Shown: positions 33,778-42,860 of the stretch, one piece after another | Numbering within the stretch: the stretch's first letter is position 1 | Layout of the letters: the number at the start of each line of letters is the position of its first letter | NCBI GenBank assembly: GCA_016927755.1 | Contig: JAFGLZ010000215.1 | Location: 1-51,475 of the forward strand | DNA from: Phycisphaerae bacterium | GTDB lineage: Bacteria > Planctomycetota > Phycisphaerae > UBA1845 > JAFGLZ01 | Length of the DNA stretch: 51,475 nt | Direction of reading: 5' to 3' | Notes under the pieces: generated by a model | Databases searched by the model: none | Told to the model about the DNA's origin: nothing | What the model saw: only the letters and a program-made list of their open reading frames with translations | Program-made: the position numbers and the translations under genes

Positions 33778-35939
33778 CGACGCATGCGCGAATTCGAGAG
33801 GATGACGCGGTCGATCACGCCGTCCTCGAGAGCTGCCAAGCGGATCGTCTCGACCCGAGCCGTCGGGAGGTGCTGCAGGTTCTCGGGGTGGGGTTGCTGG
33901 TCTCGGTGGCGGACGAGGTCTTCACCGGCGAGTCCGCCATGGGGCAGATGCGGGGGGCGGTGAAGGTGTCGGACCGTTTGCACGTCGGCGCCGACGGGAT
34001 CGTGACCGTCATGACGGGCAAGGTGGAGGTCGGTCAGGGCTCGCGGACGGAGATCACTCAGGCGGCGGCCGAGGAGCTGCGTGTGGCCGTCGATCGGGTG
34101 CGTCTGGTGATGGGCGATACGGACGCGACGCCGGACGACGGCATTACGGCGGGCAGCCGGACGACGCCGTCGACGATACCAGCGATCCGCAAGGGAGCGG
34201 CGGCGGCGCGGGAGGCGCTGATCGACCTGGCGGGGCGGGGCTGGAAGGCCGACCGCGGGTCGTTGACCGCGCGTGACGGCAAGGTCATCGATGCGGCGGG
34301 GAAGCGCGAGATCGGGTACGGCGCGCTCGTGGCTGACAAGGCGTTGGCCAAGGACTTCGATCGTCGGATCGACGACGGCGTATCGGTCACGCGCGTGGAG
34401 GAATGGCGGGTGTTAGGCACGCCCGTCCCGCGGATCGACGCGGTCCGGCTGGTGACGGGTGCGCACCGGTATCCGTCGGATATGACTCGACCGGGGATGC
34501 TGTACGGGGCGGTGCTGCGCGGCCGGTCTTACGGCGCGACGCTGAAGTCGATCGATCTAGCGCCGGCTCGGGCGATGGAGGGGGTCCGCGTGGTTCGCGA
34601 CGGGGGTTTCGTCGGATGTGCCGCGCCGACGTCGATGCGGGCTCGGGCGGCGGTCGAGGCCATCGGCAAGACGGCCCAGTGGGAGCGACCTGCGCATCCT
34701 TCGAGCAAGGAGCTGTTTGCGTATCTCAAGGCGCATGCGCGGTCCGGAGAGTCGCGTTCGCGTCGTCGCGCACCGCGTCCGATCGGGTCGGTCAAGGCGG
34801 GCCTGGCCTCGGCGAAGCAGGCCGTCCGGGCGGCGTATCAGATCAGTTACATCGCGCACGCGCCGCTGGAGCCACGGGCAGCCCTGGCGGAATGGGGCGA
34901 GGGGAAGGTGACGGTTTGGACGGGCTCGCAGGCGCCGTTCGGCGTTCACGGCGAGTTGGCGAGGGTGTTGGGGTTGTCGCGTCGGAACGTCCGCGTGATC
35001 GTGCCGGACACGGGCGGGGGGTTCGGGGGCAAGCACAGCGGCGAGGTCGCGGTGGAGGCCGCCCGGATCGCCAAGGGCGCGGGTTGCCCTGTCCTGTTGA
35101 GGTGGACTCGTGAGGAGGAGTTCACGTGGGCTTACTTCCGTCCGGCGGGTCTGATCGAGATCGAGGCGGGGTTGGACGGGGCGGGGAGGCTCGTGGCGTG
35201 GGACTTCGTGAACTACAACTCGGGCGGCGCGGGCATCGGCACGCCTTACGACATCGTCAACGTGAGCACGCGACACGTTTCCTGCGATTCGCCGCTTCGG
35301 CAGGGCTCTTACCGGGCGTTGGCGGCGACGGCCAACAACTTCGCGCGAGAGGCGTTCATGGACGAGCTGGCGTATGAGGCGAAGGTGTCGCCGCTGGAGT
35401 TTCGCTTGAAGCATCTGAAAAAGGATCGGCTCCGAGCGGTGCTGGAGGCGGCGGCCAGGCGGTTCGACTGGGATCGACGGGCTCGGGAGAAGCGGGCACC
35501 CGGTCGCGGCATCGGCCTATCGTGCGGGACGGAGAAGGGCTCGTATACGGCGGCGTGCGTGGAGGTCGAGGTCGATCGCGAGAAGGGGCGGGTGAGGGTG
35601 CTGGAGGTTTGCGAGGCGTTCGAGTGCGGGGCGATCATGAACCCGGCGAATCTGCGATCGCAGGTCGAGGGCTGCATCATCATGGGCATGGGCGGGGCGC
35701 TTCGTGAGGCGATCGAGTTCGAGGGCGGTCGGATCACGAACGCCGCGTTCTCGCGGTATCCGGTGCCGCGGTTCGAGGACGCGCCCAAGATCGAGACGGT
35801 CTTTCTGAATCGGCGGGATCTGGCGTCTGTCGGCGCGGGGGAGACGCCGATCATCGCGATCGCGCCTGCGGCGGCGAACGCGGTGTTCGACGCGACGGGG
35901 AGGCGGGCGCGGTCGATGCCGATTAGGATCGATGTGTGA
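33774..35939 (+). CDS. Molybdopterin-binding subunit of a xanthine-oxidase family oxidoreductase (IorB type)
   Basis: 721 residues from the ATG that overlaps the upstream stop. Near the N-terminus is DPSRREVLQVLGVGLLVS, an RR motif plus hydrophobic stretch that resembles the Tat-like leader of IorB proteins, here preceded by ~28 residues. Cofactor-contact motifs are TGKVEVGQGSRTEI, PDTGGGFGGKHSGE and CGAIMNPANLRSQVEG. The catalytic Glu is in SVGAGETPII. The missing FAD subunit, the two-gene layout and the leader favour IorB over CoxL; electrons would go to a cytochrome or quinone. The substrate, an aldehyde or N-heterocycle, is not known. Confidence 0.92.
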   Translation: MTTHARIREDDAVDHAVLESCQADRLDPSRREVLQVLGVGLLVSVADEVFTGESAMGQMRGAVKVSDRLHVGADGIVTVMTGKVEVGQGSRTEITQAAAEELRVAVDRVRLVMGDTDATPDDGITAGSRTTPSTIPAIRKGAAAAREALIDLAGRGWKADRGSLTARDGKVIDAAGKREIGYGALVADKALAKDFDRRIDDGVSVTRVEEWRVLGTPVPRIDAVRLVTGAHRYPSDMTRPGMLYGAVLRGRSYGATLKSIDLAPARAMEGVRVVRDGGFVGCAAPTSMRARAAVEAIGKTAQWERPAHPSSKELFAYLKAHARSGESRSRRRAPRPIGSVKAGLASAKQAVRAAYQISYIAHAPLEPRAALAEWGEGKVTVWTGSQAPFGVHGELARVLGLSRRNVRVIVPDTGGGFGGKHSGEVAVEAARIAKGAGCPVLLRWTREEEFTWAYFRPAGLIEIEAGLDGAGRLVAWDFVNYNSGGAGIGTPYDIVNVSTRHVSCDSPLRQGSYRALAATANNFAREAFMDELAYEAKVSPLEFRLKHLKKDRLRAVLEAAARRFDWDRRAREKRAPGRGIGLSCGTEKGSYTAACVEVEVDREKGRVRVLEVCEAFECGAIMNPANLRSQVEGCIIMGMGGALREAIEFEGGRITNAAFSRYPVPRFEDAPKIETVFLNRRDLASVGAGETPIIAIAPAAANAVFDATGRRARSMPIRIDV

Positions 35940-35954
35940 TCGTGGGCGGTGGGG

Positions 35955-35968
35955 TGCGTCGCGACGCA
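35955..35968. repeat. Perfect 14-base palindrome after the Mo-oxidoreductase operon
   Basis: TGCGTCGCGACGCA starts 16 bases after the stop codon. It could be a hairpin without a T-run or a protein-binding site. Confidence 0.4.
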
Positions 35969-36148
35969 GTCGCCCGAGATCCACGGGAGATCACGATTCG
36001 CGTGCTCGACAAGCCGAGGGCGGCTGCACTGGGAGGCCTCTCCGCCGGTCTATCGATATAGCTCAGTGGGTATCTTTGACTTCGTAGGCCCTCGGATGGT
36101 AGCCTTGATGGTGTTGTTGGCGATGCCCCACAAGAAGGGAGGATCGGT

Positions 36149-36340
36149 ATGGACACGATAGATGTGCGTGGCCTGCCGGAATCGATGGTCCAGGCGATCG
36201 CCGAGAGTGTGGAGAACCTTCGGCATCAGTTGGAGGCGCCCAAGAGGCCGCGTCCGAAGTCCCTGCCCATCCGTTCGCTCGGTGTCCTCGGTCCCGTGAA
36301 CCGAGAATCCATCTATGACTATCTCCACCGAGACGGCTGA
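36149..36340 (+). CDS. Small antitoxin-like protein upstream of a PIN toxin
   Basis: 63 residues with a strong AAGGAGG before the ATG. It begins MDTIDVRGLPESMVQAIAES, like the short beta-strand plus helix of ribbon-helix-helix or AbrB-like antitoxins, and is Arg/Pro-rich in the middle. Its 3' end overlaps the PIN-domain gene by 26 bases, the usual antitoxin-toxin arrangement. The identity rests on size, order and overlap; no DNA-binding family is certain. Confidence 0.75.
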   Translation: MDTIDVRGLPESMVQAIAESVENLRHQLEAPKRPRPKSLPIRSLGVLGPVNRESIYDYLHRDG

Positions 36341-36770
36341 TCTGTGCGTTGTCGACACCAACGTCTTGGTGTATGCGCTCGACAACGAGTCTGAGTTTCA
36401 CTCCAAAGCTCGCATCGTTTTGGACCGGGGCCTGGAAGACAACGCAGGACTCTGTCTCACCCCGCAAACACTGGCGGAGCTGTTTGCCGTCGTTACCAAT
36501 TCACGTCGCGTCCGCAGCCCGATGCGGCCGCTGGAGGCACTGAGCACCATTGGGCACATACTATCGCTTCCCGGGGTGGTGCTTCTGCCGGTACCATCAG
36601 ACATCGTGCCGAGATGGCTGAGGCTTGTCGAGAGGTATCCGGTTACGGGAAGTGGCATTTTTGACCTGCAACTCGTAGCGACGATGCTCGGCAATGGCGT
36701 CCGTCGAGTCTACACCTTCAACCGATCAGACTTCGAGCGGATCGAAGAGATCGAGGTACTCAGTCCCTGA
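36315..36770 (+). CDS. vapC: VapC-like PIN-domain ribonuclease toxin
   Basis: 151 residues. The PIN acidic residues are Asp14 (VVDTNVLVYALD), Glu55 (TLAELFAV) and Asp117 (GIFDLQLVATML), with TFNRSDFERI near the end as in VapC proteins. It should cleave RNA in the cytoplasm unless bound by the upstream antitoxin. It overlaps that gene by 26 bases and is 51 bases from the sulfatase start. Confidence 0.92.
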   Translation: MTISTETADLCVVDTNVLVYALDNESEFHSKARIVLDRGLEDNAGLCLTPQTLAELFAVVTNSRRVRSPMRPLEALSTIGHILSLPGVVLLPVPSDIVPRWLRLVERYPVTGSGIFDLQLVATMLGNGVRRVYTFNRSDFERIEEIEVLSP

Positions 36771-36821
36771 CGATGATGCCTCTCGGGACTATCTGCGTCC
36801 AACGTGAGCAGGAGATGCGCA

Positions 36822-38345
36822 ATGGCGCGAAGGCCGAGCCGAAGAGATATCATCGCACTCTCCACACTTGGAGCGGCCGTTCTTCAAATGGCGAGCGTTC
36901 GGGCGGCTCAGTCTCGGCGCAAGCCCAATCTCCTGTTCATTTGGACGGACGAGCAGCGGGCGGACACGATGGCGGCGTACGGCAATCGGAAGATCCATGC
37001 GCCGAATCTCAACAAGCTCGCGAGCGAGAGTGTCATCTTCGAGCGAGGGTACGTCAGCCAGCCGGTGTGCACGCCGTCGCGATCGACCGTCATGACGGGG
37101 CTCTGGCCTCACGCGAGCGGTCTTACGGCGAACAACATCCCACTGCCGACGGAGACGCGGTGTCTTCCCGAGTTGCTCGGCGACGGGGGCTACCGGACGG
37201 CGTACATGGGCAAGTGGCATCTGGGCGACGAGATCTTCGCGCAACACGGCTTTGCCGAGTGGGTCAGCATGGAGGACGGCTATCGGAAGCACTATCGGCC
37301 CGGGCGCGACCGGAGCGCCCGGAGCGACTACCACCGCTTCCTGCTCGAGAAGGGCTACGCGCCGGCGGAGGACGGCACGTTCAGCCGGGCGTTCGCGGCC
37401 AGGCGTCCGATCGAGCACTGCAAGCCGAAGTTCCTCGAGCAGAAGGCGTGCGAGTTCCTTCGCCGCCACCGCGACAAGCCGTTCATGCTGTACATCAATT
37501 TCCTCGAGCCGCACATGCCGTTCTTCGGGCCGTTGGACGCGGAGCACGACCCCGACGAGATCGACCTGCCGGGGAACTTCGCGGACCCGCTCGAGGAGAA
37601 CGAGCCGCTGCGGTATCGAACCCTCCGCGAGCGCCACCGCGCGAGGTACGGGACGGATGAGCAGAGCATCCGCAAGCTCATCGCGCGGTACTACGGGCTC
37701 GTCACGCAGGTCGATTTGAGCGTCGGGGCGATCTTGAAGACGCTCGACGACCTTGGCCTGGCGGAGGACACGATTGTCGTCTATACGAGCGATCACGGCG
37801 ACATGATGGGCAGCCACCACATGGTCGAGAAGAGCGTCATGTACGAGGAGGCGGTTCGGGTGCCGTGGCTCATGCGGATCCCGCGGATGAAGGGCGGGTC
37901 GAAGCGCGTGGGCCAGCCGGTCAGCCACATCGACATGGTGCCGACGCTGCTGGACCTGATGGGGGCCAAGTCGAGGCCCGCGCTGCCCGGTCAGAGCCTG
38001 GTGCCGCTGATCCTAGGCAAGCGGGTCGGCGAGGATCACGTCTTCATCGAATGGAACCCGGGCGCGGGGGCGACGCAGAAGGTCGAGGGCGCCGACGTGT
38101 CCGCCGCGGAGGAGGAGCGTCGGCGCGTGGCGGGGGAGCGGACGCGGAGCATCATCGCGCCTGACGGATGGAAGCTCTGCCTGAGCGACAAGGACAAGTG
38201 TCAACTCTTCAACCTGAAGCAGGATCCGGGCGAGACGAGGAATCTGTTCGATTCCGGCCGGTACTCGGAGGTGATCGGACGGCTGAGCAAGCGGATCCGC
38301 CGGTGGCAGGAGCGGACGGGGGATGCCGTCGAGTTGCCGACGTGA
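36822..38345 (+). CDS. Exported sulfatase
   Basis: 507 residues from ATG at 36822; AGGAG lies seven bases upstream, inside a frame that also opens at a GTG at 36804. The N-terminus RRPSRRDIIALSTLGAAV is a Tat-like signal. Metal binding is in LLFIWTDEQRAD. The formylglycine signature is C83-T-P-S-R87 and is followed by TGLWPHASG. YMGKWHLGD and VYTSDHGDMMGSH complete the core. The region FMLYINFLEPHMPFFGP is typical of choline-sulfatase/iduronate-sulfatase-like members. It should be in the periplasm. Confidence 0.94.
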   Translation: MARRPSRRDIIALSTLGAAVLQMASVRAAQSRRKPNLLFIWTDEQRADTMAAYGNRKIHAPNLNKLASESVIFERGYVSQPVCTPSRSTVMTGLWPHASGLTANNIPLPTETRCLPELLGDGGYRTAYMGKWHLGDEIFAQHGFAEWVSMEDGYRKHYRPGRDRSARSDYHRFLLEKGYAPAEDGTFSRAFAARRPIEHCKPKFLEQKACEFLRRHRDKPFMLYINFLEPHMPFFGPLDAEHDPDEIDLPGNFADPLEENEPLRYRTLRERHRARYGTDEQSIRKLIARYYGLVTQVDLSVGAILKTLDDLGLAEDTIVVYTSDHGDMMGSHHMVEKSVMYEEAVRVPWLMRIPRMKGGSKRVGQPVSHIDMVPTLLDLMGAKSRPALPGQSLVPLILGKRVGEDHVFIEWNPGAGATQKVEGADVSAAEEERRRVAGERTRSIIAPDGWKLCLSDKDKCQLFNLKQDPGETRNLFDSGRYSEVIGRLSKRIRRWQERTGDAVELPT

Positions 38346-38829
38346 CGCCGAGTCGGATTGGATCCTGGCGGTCTGGTCATCGCCCCGCCGACGACGCAAT
38401 CCGAAGGGGGGCAGTAATCTAGTCGGCTACCAGCCTCTTGTATCGTGCGTTGCCGCTCGGTAGAGTGATTGTTTATCGGAGAGGCGTCGGCGGTGATGGC
38501 GCGGTGCAGTTGATGTGTTGTGTCGCCGCTTCTTCCGCATCACCGGGCTCGGTGAGGGCAAGTCAGTGCGGCCTGCACCAGCGACCCCACTGGCCGACAT
38601 CGGGTGGGCGCGTAGTATTCCTGTTTCCGGCGGGCAAGGTCGCGGGCTTGCGCCCCACGTCGACGACCATCGGGCTGCTGCTCCGGCCACTCATTCCTTA
38701 GCGCAGCAAGCTACCGAGGCGAACGTTTCACGCGCGAACAGACGAGTCAAGCGGACGAGCGTACCCCCCATGGTAGGCGGTCGCGGAAACCGTCCGCGCA
38801 TCATCAAGGTTGGTGAGGAGATCGAGACC
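38346..38829. other. Non-coding stretch of ~480 bases
   Basis: No convincing gene. An imperfect hairpin at 38629-38654 (GGC-GG-GCAAG against CTTGC-GCC) has no T-run. The region must contain the promoter of the following lipoprotein gene. Confidence 0.4.
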
Positions 38830-39603
38830 ATGTGTGCGAGCTCAGCGGTACGGAGGTGGGTGCCGGTTCCCTTTCTGGTCGTGTGTCTGTCCGGTTGCGA
38901 CTGCATTCTTGACTGGTTCGGCTCGGTTCCTTTTTCGCTACAGGTGTTTCCGCAGGAGATGGGCGACACGATTCCGCTGCAGCGATGCGTCCTGCTGGTG
39001 ACGGTTGAGAACGAGCAGGGTCAAGGTTTGACGGGGCAGGTTCAGATCACGGCGACGGCCCCGCAGGCGGAAGTCCTTGTGGAGAACGGCAGCATCGTGC
39101 CTGGCGAGGTGGCCGAGGTCACGGTGATCCCTCAGAAGGACCCGAACGCCGATCCGAACGAGGGCGCGAACGAGCCGCGGACGGTCACGGTAACGATCGT
39201 GGGTCGGCGATTGGGGACGGAGAAGTCGCTGACGGCTCCGATCACCGTCACCTCGGAGGAAGAGGATCTGGTGGGGCCCCTTGCGGTCGAGGTGCGCGAT
39301 CTGTTCATCCCCTGGTTGGCGCAGAACCGGCCCGAACTCGGGATCACGGAGCAGACGACTTGGACCGGGACGATCGTCACGCCGCACATCCTGGTCGTGA
39401 CGCACTACCTGTACTTCTCGGAGGAGTGGGAGATGCACGTGTTCTGGCACGTGATGATTCCGCCGTATGACTGGGGTCGGATCGAGCTGCGGCGTCGCTT
39501 TTCGGAGACGAAGCCGTCGTTGGCGTTCGAGATTCCGTCGCGGTCGGCCGAACCGCCGCTGCAGGCGCAGGAGATCGATCCCGAGGAGGCGCTGTGGCGC
39601 TGA
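38830..39603 (+). CDS. Hypothetical lipoprotein with Ig-like region
   Basis: 257 residues from ATG at 38830 (GAGGAG upstream). The signal ends in CLSGC, giving lipidated Cys23. Residues ~40-160 are beta-rich and read like one or two immunoglobulin-type domains (QCVLLVTVENEQGQGLTG is approximate to RCVLLVTVENEQGQ; TVTIVGRRLG). The C-terminal third (TTWTGTIVTPHILVVTHYLY; EEWEMHVFWHVMIPP) contains several aromatic strands. No family is recognised. It converges on the glycosyltransferase gene with an 18-base gap. Confidence 0.78.
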   Translation: MCASSAVRRWVPVPFLVVCLSGCDCILDWFGSVPFSLQVFPQEMGDTIPLQRCVLLVTVENEQGQGLTGQVQITATAPQAEVLVENGSIVPGEVAEVTVIPQKDPNADPNEGANEPRTVTVTIVGRRLGTEKSLTAPITVTSEEEDLVGPLAVEVRDLFIPWLAQNRPELGITEQTTWTGTIVTPHILVVTHYLYFSEEWEMHVFWHVMIPPYDWGRIELRRRFSETKPSLAFEIPSRSAEPPLQAQEIDPEEALWR

Positions 39604-39621
39604 GGCGCCTCGGGCGGCGAA

Positions 39622-41178
39622 TCAAGGGGGCGGTGGCTTGTTCGGGGGAGCGGGTTTCGTCGTTGTGGATCGAACCGGCAGGTAGATTCTCGCCCCGCCG
39701 AAATCCTTGGCGGGGTAGTACGCTCCGGCCATTGCCTGTCGCCATCGCCGGCTGAACGTATCGGTCGACTGGTAGGTTCTGGCGCCGCCGGCGTTGAGAA
39801 CGATGGCGGCGATGCGCCCTTGTCTGATCTCCTTGACGAGCCGGCGGTCGTCGAAGGCTCCGACATCGGCCATGCTCGTGAAGGTGAGCGTGTCGATCAG
39901 GACCGAGCGGGGGCAGTAGAGGCAGAGGTCGTTGTACTGACAGAGGACCGGCCCATCGAGGGCGTTCAGGTAGTCGGCCAGTTGGCGGAGGAACTGCCGT
40001 TCCTTCTGGTGTTCCGCGTAGCGATTGGAGTACAGGCGGTAGTTCTCGGGAAGCAGACTCAGATGGGCCGCAGCCTGCGGAACGTAGTACACGGTGGAGA
40101 AGGCCATGGCCATCGTCAGGATTCCCGCGGCGGTCGGGTCGGTTTGGCGGTGGAGCCACCATTGGGCGAGTTGGCGTCCGCAGAGCACACAACTGACGGC
40201 AAACGGGACTCCGTAGTAGTACTTGTAGGAGCCGTCGCGTACGGTGAGGGCGGCGGCCGCGGCGAGGGAGATGACGAGGGCGATGGTCATGAGATGCCAT
40301 TTGGAGCGTGCCCAGTCGGACAGAAGCACGTAGAAAGCGACGGCGAAGGAGAAGACGGTGGGCACGATGAACCTGGATAGCATGTCGGGGATGTTGGAGA
40401 GCGTGGTGTTACCCTTGAGCGCTTGAACGGCGTTGAGGGAGTATCGCCCGTGGGTGAAGACTTCGGAGAGGGCGACGTAGCCGGCGACGCCGACAAGGCC
40501 GACGATCGCATAGGCAACCGCTTGGCGCGTCCGGCCACGATGCCACAGCCAGATCACGACGGCGACCGGGCACGCGACGAAGGACTGTTTGTAGAGGAAC
40601 GCGATGGCGAAGCAGAGCAGGGAGCCGGGGATAGACCAGCGGCGCTCCGACCTCTCAGCCAGGCATAGTCCCAGGACGGTGAAGAAGGTGCCCGGGGAGT
40701 CGGATCTGAAGAAGACGTCGAGACTCGTCTGGTGGCAATCCGAAGCCAGGAAGAGCAGTCCGGCCATGGCGGCGAAGGCAGGGTGAATCTGTCCGTCGCG
40801 GGTCACCAACCAGACGATCAGGCCGGCGGTTCCGAGGGTCGCGATCAACGAGATCGATCGCGCGATCGTGTTAAGTGCGAGTTCGTCCGCGTTGATCCAT
40901 CGTCCGATGTACGCAACGGGCAGATAGAGGGCGGGGCCGTACCACGTGGGGACGTGGGGGCGCTCGCGCCAGTCGCCGTACAACACTCCTCCATGTTGAA
41001 CTCGGCGGGCGATGTAGGTGTTGGCGGCCGCCGGCCACGTGAGCTCTGCGGGTCGGCCGAAGGCTTGGCCCGTTCTGAAGACCTTGTTTATCAGCGGAAT
41101 GCTGAGAGCAGCCAGCGTGCAGGCGCACAGGGCCATGCTGACGTTGCGGACTGGAGGTCCCGGCGAGGGGTCCGGCAT
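39622..41178 (-). CDS. Multi-pass membrane protein, GT-C/PMT-like glycosyltransferase
   Basis: 518 residues with about ten hydrophobic helices. The first extracytoplasmic loop has GGVLYGDWRERPHVPTWYGP, and a later one has FFRSDSPGTFFTVLG, resembling the acidic loop motifs of GT39/ArnT-type lipid-linked sugar transferases. The C-terminal ~120 residues form a soluble domain (YNDLCLYCPRSVLIDTLTF; AAIVLNAGGARTYQS) and end in Pro/Lys. It lies downstream of a GT4 gene on the same strand and could take part in surface polysaccharide or protein glycosylation. The GT-C call is from topology and loop motifs only. Confidence 0.75.
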   Translation of the reverse strand: MPDPSPGPPVRNVSMALCACTLAALSIPLINKVFRTGQAFGRPAELTWPAAANTYIARRVQHGGVLYGDWRERPHVPTWYGPALYLPVAYIGRWINADELALNTIARSISLIATLGTAGLIVWLVTRDGQIHPAFAAMAGLLFLASDCHQTSLDVFFRSDSPGTFFTVLGLCLAERSERRWSIPGSLLCFAIAFLYKQSFVACPVAVVIWLWHRGRTRQAVAYAIVGLVGVAGYVALSEVFTHGRYSLNAVQALKGNTTLSNIPDMLSRFIVPTVFSFAVAFYVLLSDWARSKWHLMTIALVISLAAAAALTVRDGSYKYYYGVPFAVSCVLCGRQLAQWWLHRQTDPTAAGILTMAMAFSTVYYVPQAAAHLSLLPENYRLYSNRYAEHQKERQFLRQLADYLNALDGPVLCQYNDLCLYCPRSVLIDTLTFTSMADVGAFDDRRLVKEIRQGRIAAIVLNAGGARTYQSTDTFSRRWRQAMAGAYYPAKDFGGARIYLPVRSTTTKPAPPNKPPPP

Positions 41179-41327
41179 GAGACGGGTCTCCCGCGGATGT
41201 ATCGATAGGCTTTGCGTCAGCAGAACGATCGGCTGCCAATATCGTCAACCATATCCACTTGGCTTGTCATTTCAAGCGGTGTCGTTTCGAACGCGGGTTC
41301 TCCCGTGTTTTGGGTCGGCGTGAAAGG

Positions 41328-42548
41328 CTATTGAGGGGAGCGGGCTGTCGCCGGGCAGGGCGCGACGGCCATTTCTGGGGTGAACTCGGGAGCGGTCATC
41401 GTCATTGCCGCTTGGCTGAAGGGCCTTGCGGCCATTCTGCGATACAGATCGGCGTATCGGCGGAGGGTTCGCTCGAAGGAGAACGACCGGACGACATGGA
41501 GTCGGGCTTGGGCGCCGAGCCATCGGCGACGCGGTTGATCGTGGGCCAGACGGGCCAGTGCGGCAACGAGTGCGTCGCGGTCGCCTGGCGGGATGAGGAG
41601 GCCCTGGAGGCCGTCCTGGATGACTTCCGGATTGCCGCCGACGGCGGTGGCCACGATTGGTATCGCGGAGGCCATGGCTTCGAGGACGGCGTTGTTCATT
41701 CCCTCGCGACGGCTCGTCAGCGCGAAGACGTCCATTGTGGCAAGGATGCGCTCGACGTCGTCTCGCCAGCCGACGAAGCGGACGAGGTGATCGATGCCGA
41801 GGTTTCGGGCGAGCAGGCCGAGGTTCTGGCGCTGGCTGCCCTCGCCGACGAGCAGGAGTTGACACTGCGTGCCTTGCTTGGCGACGAGCGCGGCAACGGC
41901 TCGTAGGAGCAGGCCGTAGTCTTTGATGGGCTCAAGGCGGCCGACCGAGCCAATGACGAAGGCGTTTGAGTCGATGCCGAGTTGGCGTCGGAGGTCCGCC
42001 GAGTCGGGACGGGGGGCGAACCGATTGGTATCGACGCCGTTCGGGAGGATCTGGAACCGTCGGGGATCCAGGCCGGTCTCTGCGGCGAAGAGGTCGGCGG
42101 CGTGTGCGGAGACGCTGCAAACGGCGTCGGTTCGTCGTGCCAGTCGCCGGCAGACCCAGGCCCTGGCGCGGCTTGCGGGAGCGTCGAAATCCCAGCCGTG
42201 CTGGCTGAAGATCAGGCGTGCCTGCCGGGCGAGGATTCCCGCCAGGACGGCGTCGGGCCAGGTGCTCCAGTTGCGGGCGTGGACAATGTCAGGTTGGAAG
42301 CGGCGGATGGTTCGCGTCAGGCGGATGGCGGTTCTCGGATCGTGCCAGCCGGCGTGGAGCTCGTGGACGGGGAGTGAGGGGGCGAGTTGGTCGCCGGTGG
42401 ATCCCGAGGCGTGGAGGCAGCAGACCTCGTGCTGGAACTCGTCGGTGGGCAACGAGTTGATCAGCCGCACGACGCCCTGTTGGAGGCCGCCCTCGGCGAG
42501 GTCGGGCACGACGTGCAGGATTCGGATGGGTTCGTTCCGTCGGCTCAA
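41328..42548 (-). CDS. Glycosyltransferase family 4
   Basis: 406 residues from a TTG at 42548; GGGGAGG lies ~10 bases upstream. The fold is GT-B: ILHVVPDLAEGGLQQGVV at the N-terminus, FQPDIVHARNWSTWPD, then SVGRLEPIKDYGLLL and TSRREGMNNAVLEAMA, the EX7E-type donor-binding motif. The N-terminal pattern resembles the sugar transferases associated with EpsH/PEP-CTERM exopolysaccharide loci, but no such locus is present. It transfers a nucleotide-activated sugar at the cytoplasmic membrane face. The last ~25 residues are Ala/Pro/Thr-rich. Confidence 0.93.
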   Translation of the reverse strand: MSRRNEPIRILHVVPDLAEGGLQQGVVRLINSLPTDEFQHEVCCLHASGSTGDQLAPSLPVHELHAGWHDPRTAIRLTRTIRRFQPDIVHARNWSTWPDAVLAGILARQARLIFSQHGWDFDAPASRARAWVCRRLARRTDAVCSVSAHAADLFAAETGLDPRRFQILPNGVDTNRFAPRPDSADLRRQLGIDSNAFVIGSVGRLEPIKDYGLLLRAVAALVAKQGTQCQLLLVGEGSQRQNLGLLARNLGIDHLVRFVGWRDDVERILATMDVFALTSRREGMNNAVLEAMASAIPIVATAVGGNPEVIQDGLQGLLIPPGDRDALVAALARLAHDQPRRRWLGAQARLHVVRSFSFERTLRRYADLYRRMAARPFSQAAMTMTAPEFTPEMAVAPCPATARSPQ

Positions 42549-42860
42549 GTCGACACGTCCTCCCCGCAGGATATCGGAGTCGTAGGCGGTCGGCCTTACT
42601 TATCAGACGGAGGATTTGCGGCCTGGTTGGGCGGGGTTAGTCCGATATTCTCGGGGATTGCGGGCCAGATGACGGTGCGAGATTGGGCGCCGGGCATTCG
42701 CCATAGACGTAGCATGAGCATCTTGCCCGTAACGAGCGCGGGCGAGACGTCCGTGCCACCGAGACGCGGATTCACGCACGGTCATTGGGGTGGTCACGTT
42801 GGCTCACGCTTGACATCGCCGCGCGGTTGCCGTCATCTTCGCGAGGTCCCGTTTTGCTGA
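42549..42860. other. Divergent intergenic region holding a dispersed-type palindromic repeat
   Basis: 312 bases between the glycosyltransferase and the lyase-like gene with no gene seen. It contains the repeat listed at 42711-42759. Confidence 0.45.
42711..42759. repeat. Pair of short palindromic units of the GGCAAGATGCC / GCGAGACG type
   Basis: AGCATGAGCATCTTGCCCGT and GCGCGGGCGAGACGTCCGTG are each degenerate palindromes. In one frame on the minus strand they encode YGQDAHAT, the spurious peptide familiar from dispersed repeats in planctomycete and verrucomicrobial genomes. This is recollection plus the visible symmetry; other copies are outside the window. Confidence 0.6.

Noticed and set aside
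36055..36085. tRNA-like A-box TAGCTCAGTGGG upstream of the toxin-antitoxin pair
   Set aside because: No matching acceptor stem, anticodon arm or GGTTCGANTCC B-box follows, so it is a coincidence or too degenerate to call.
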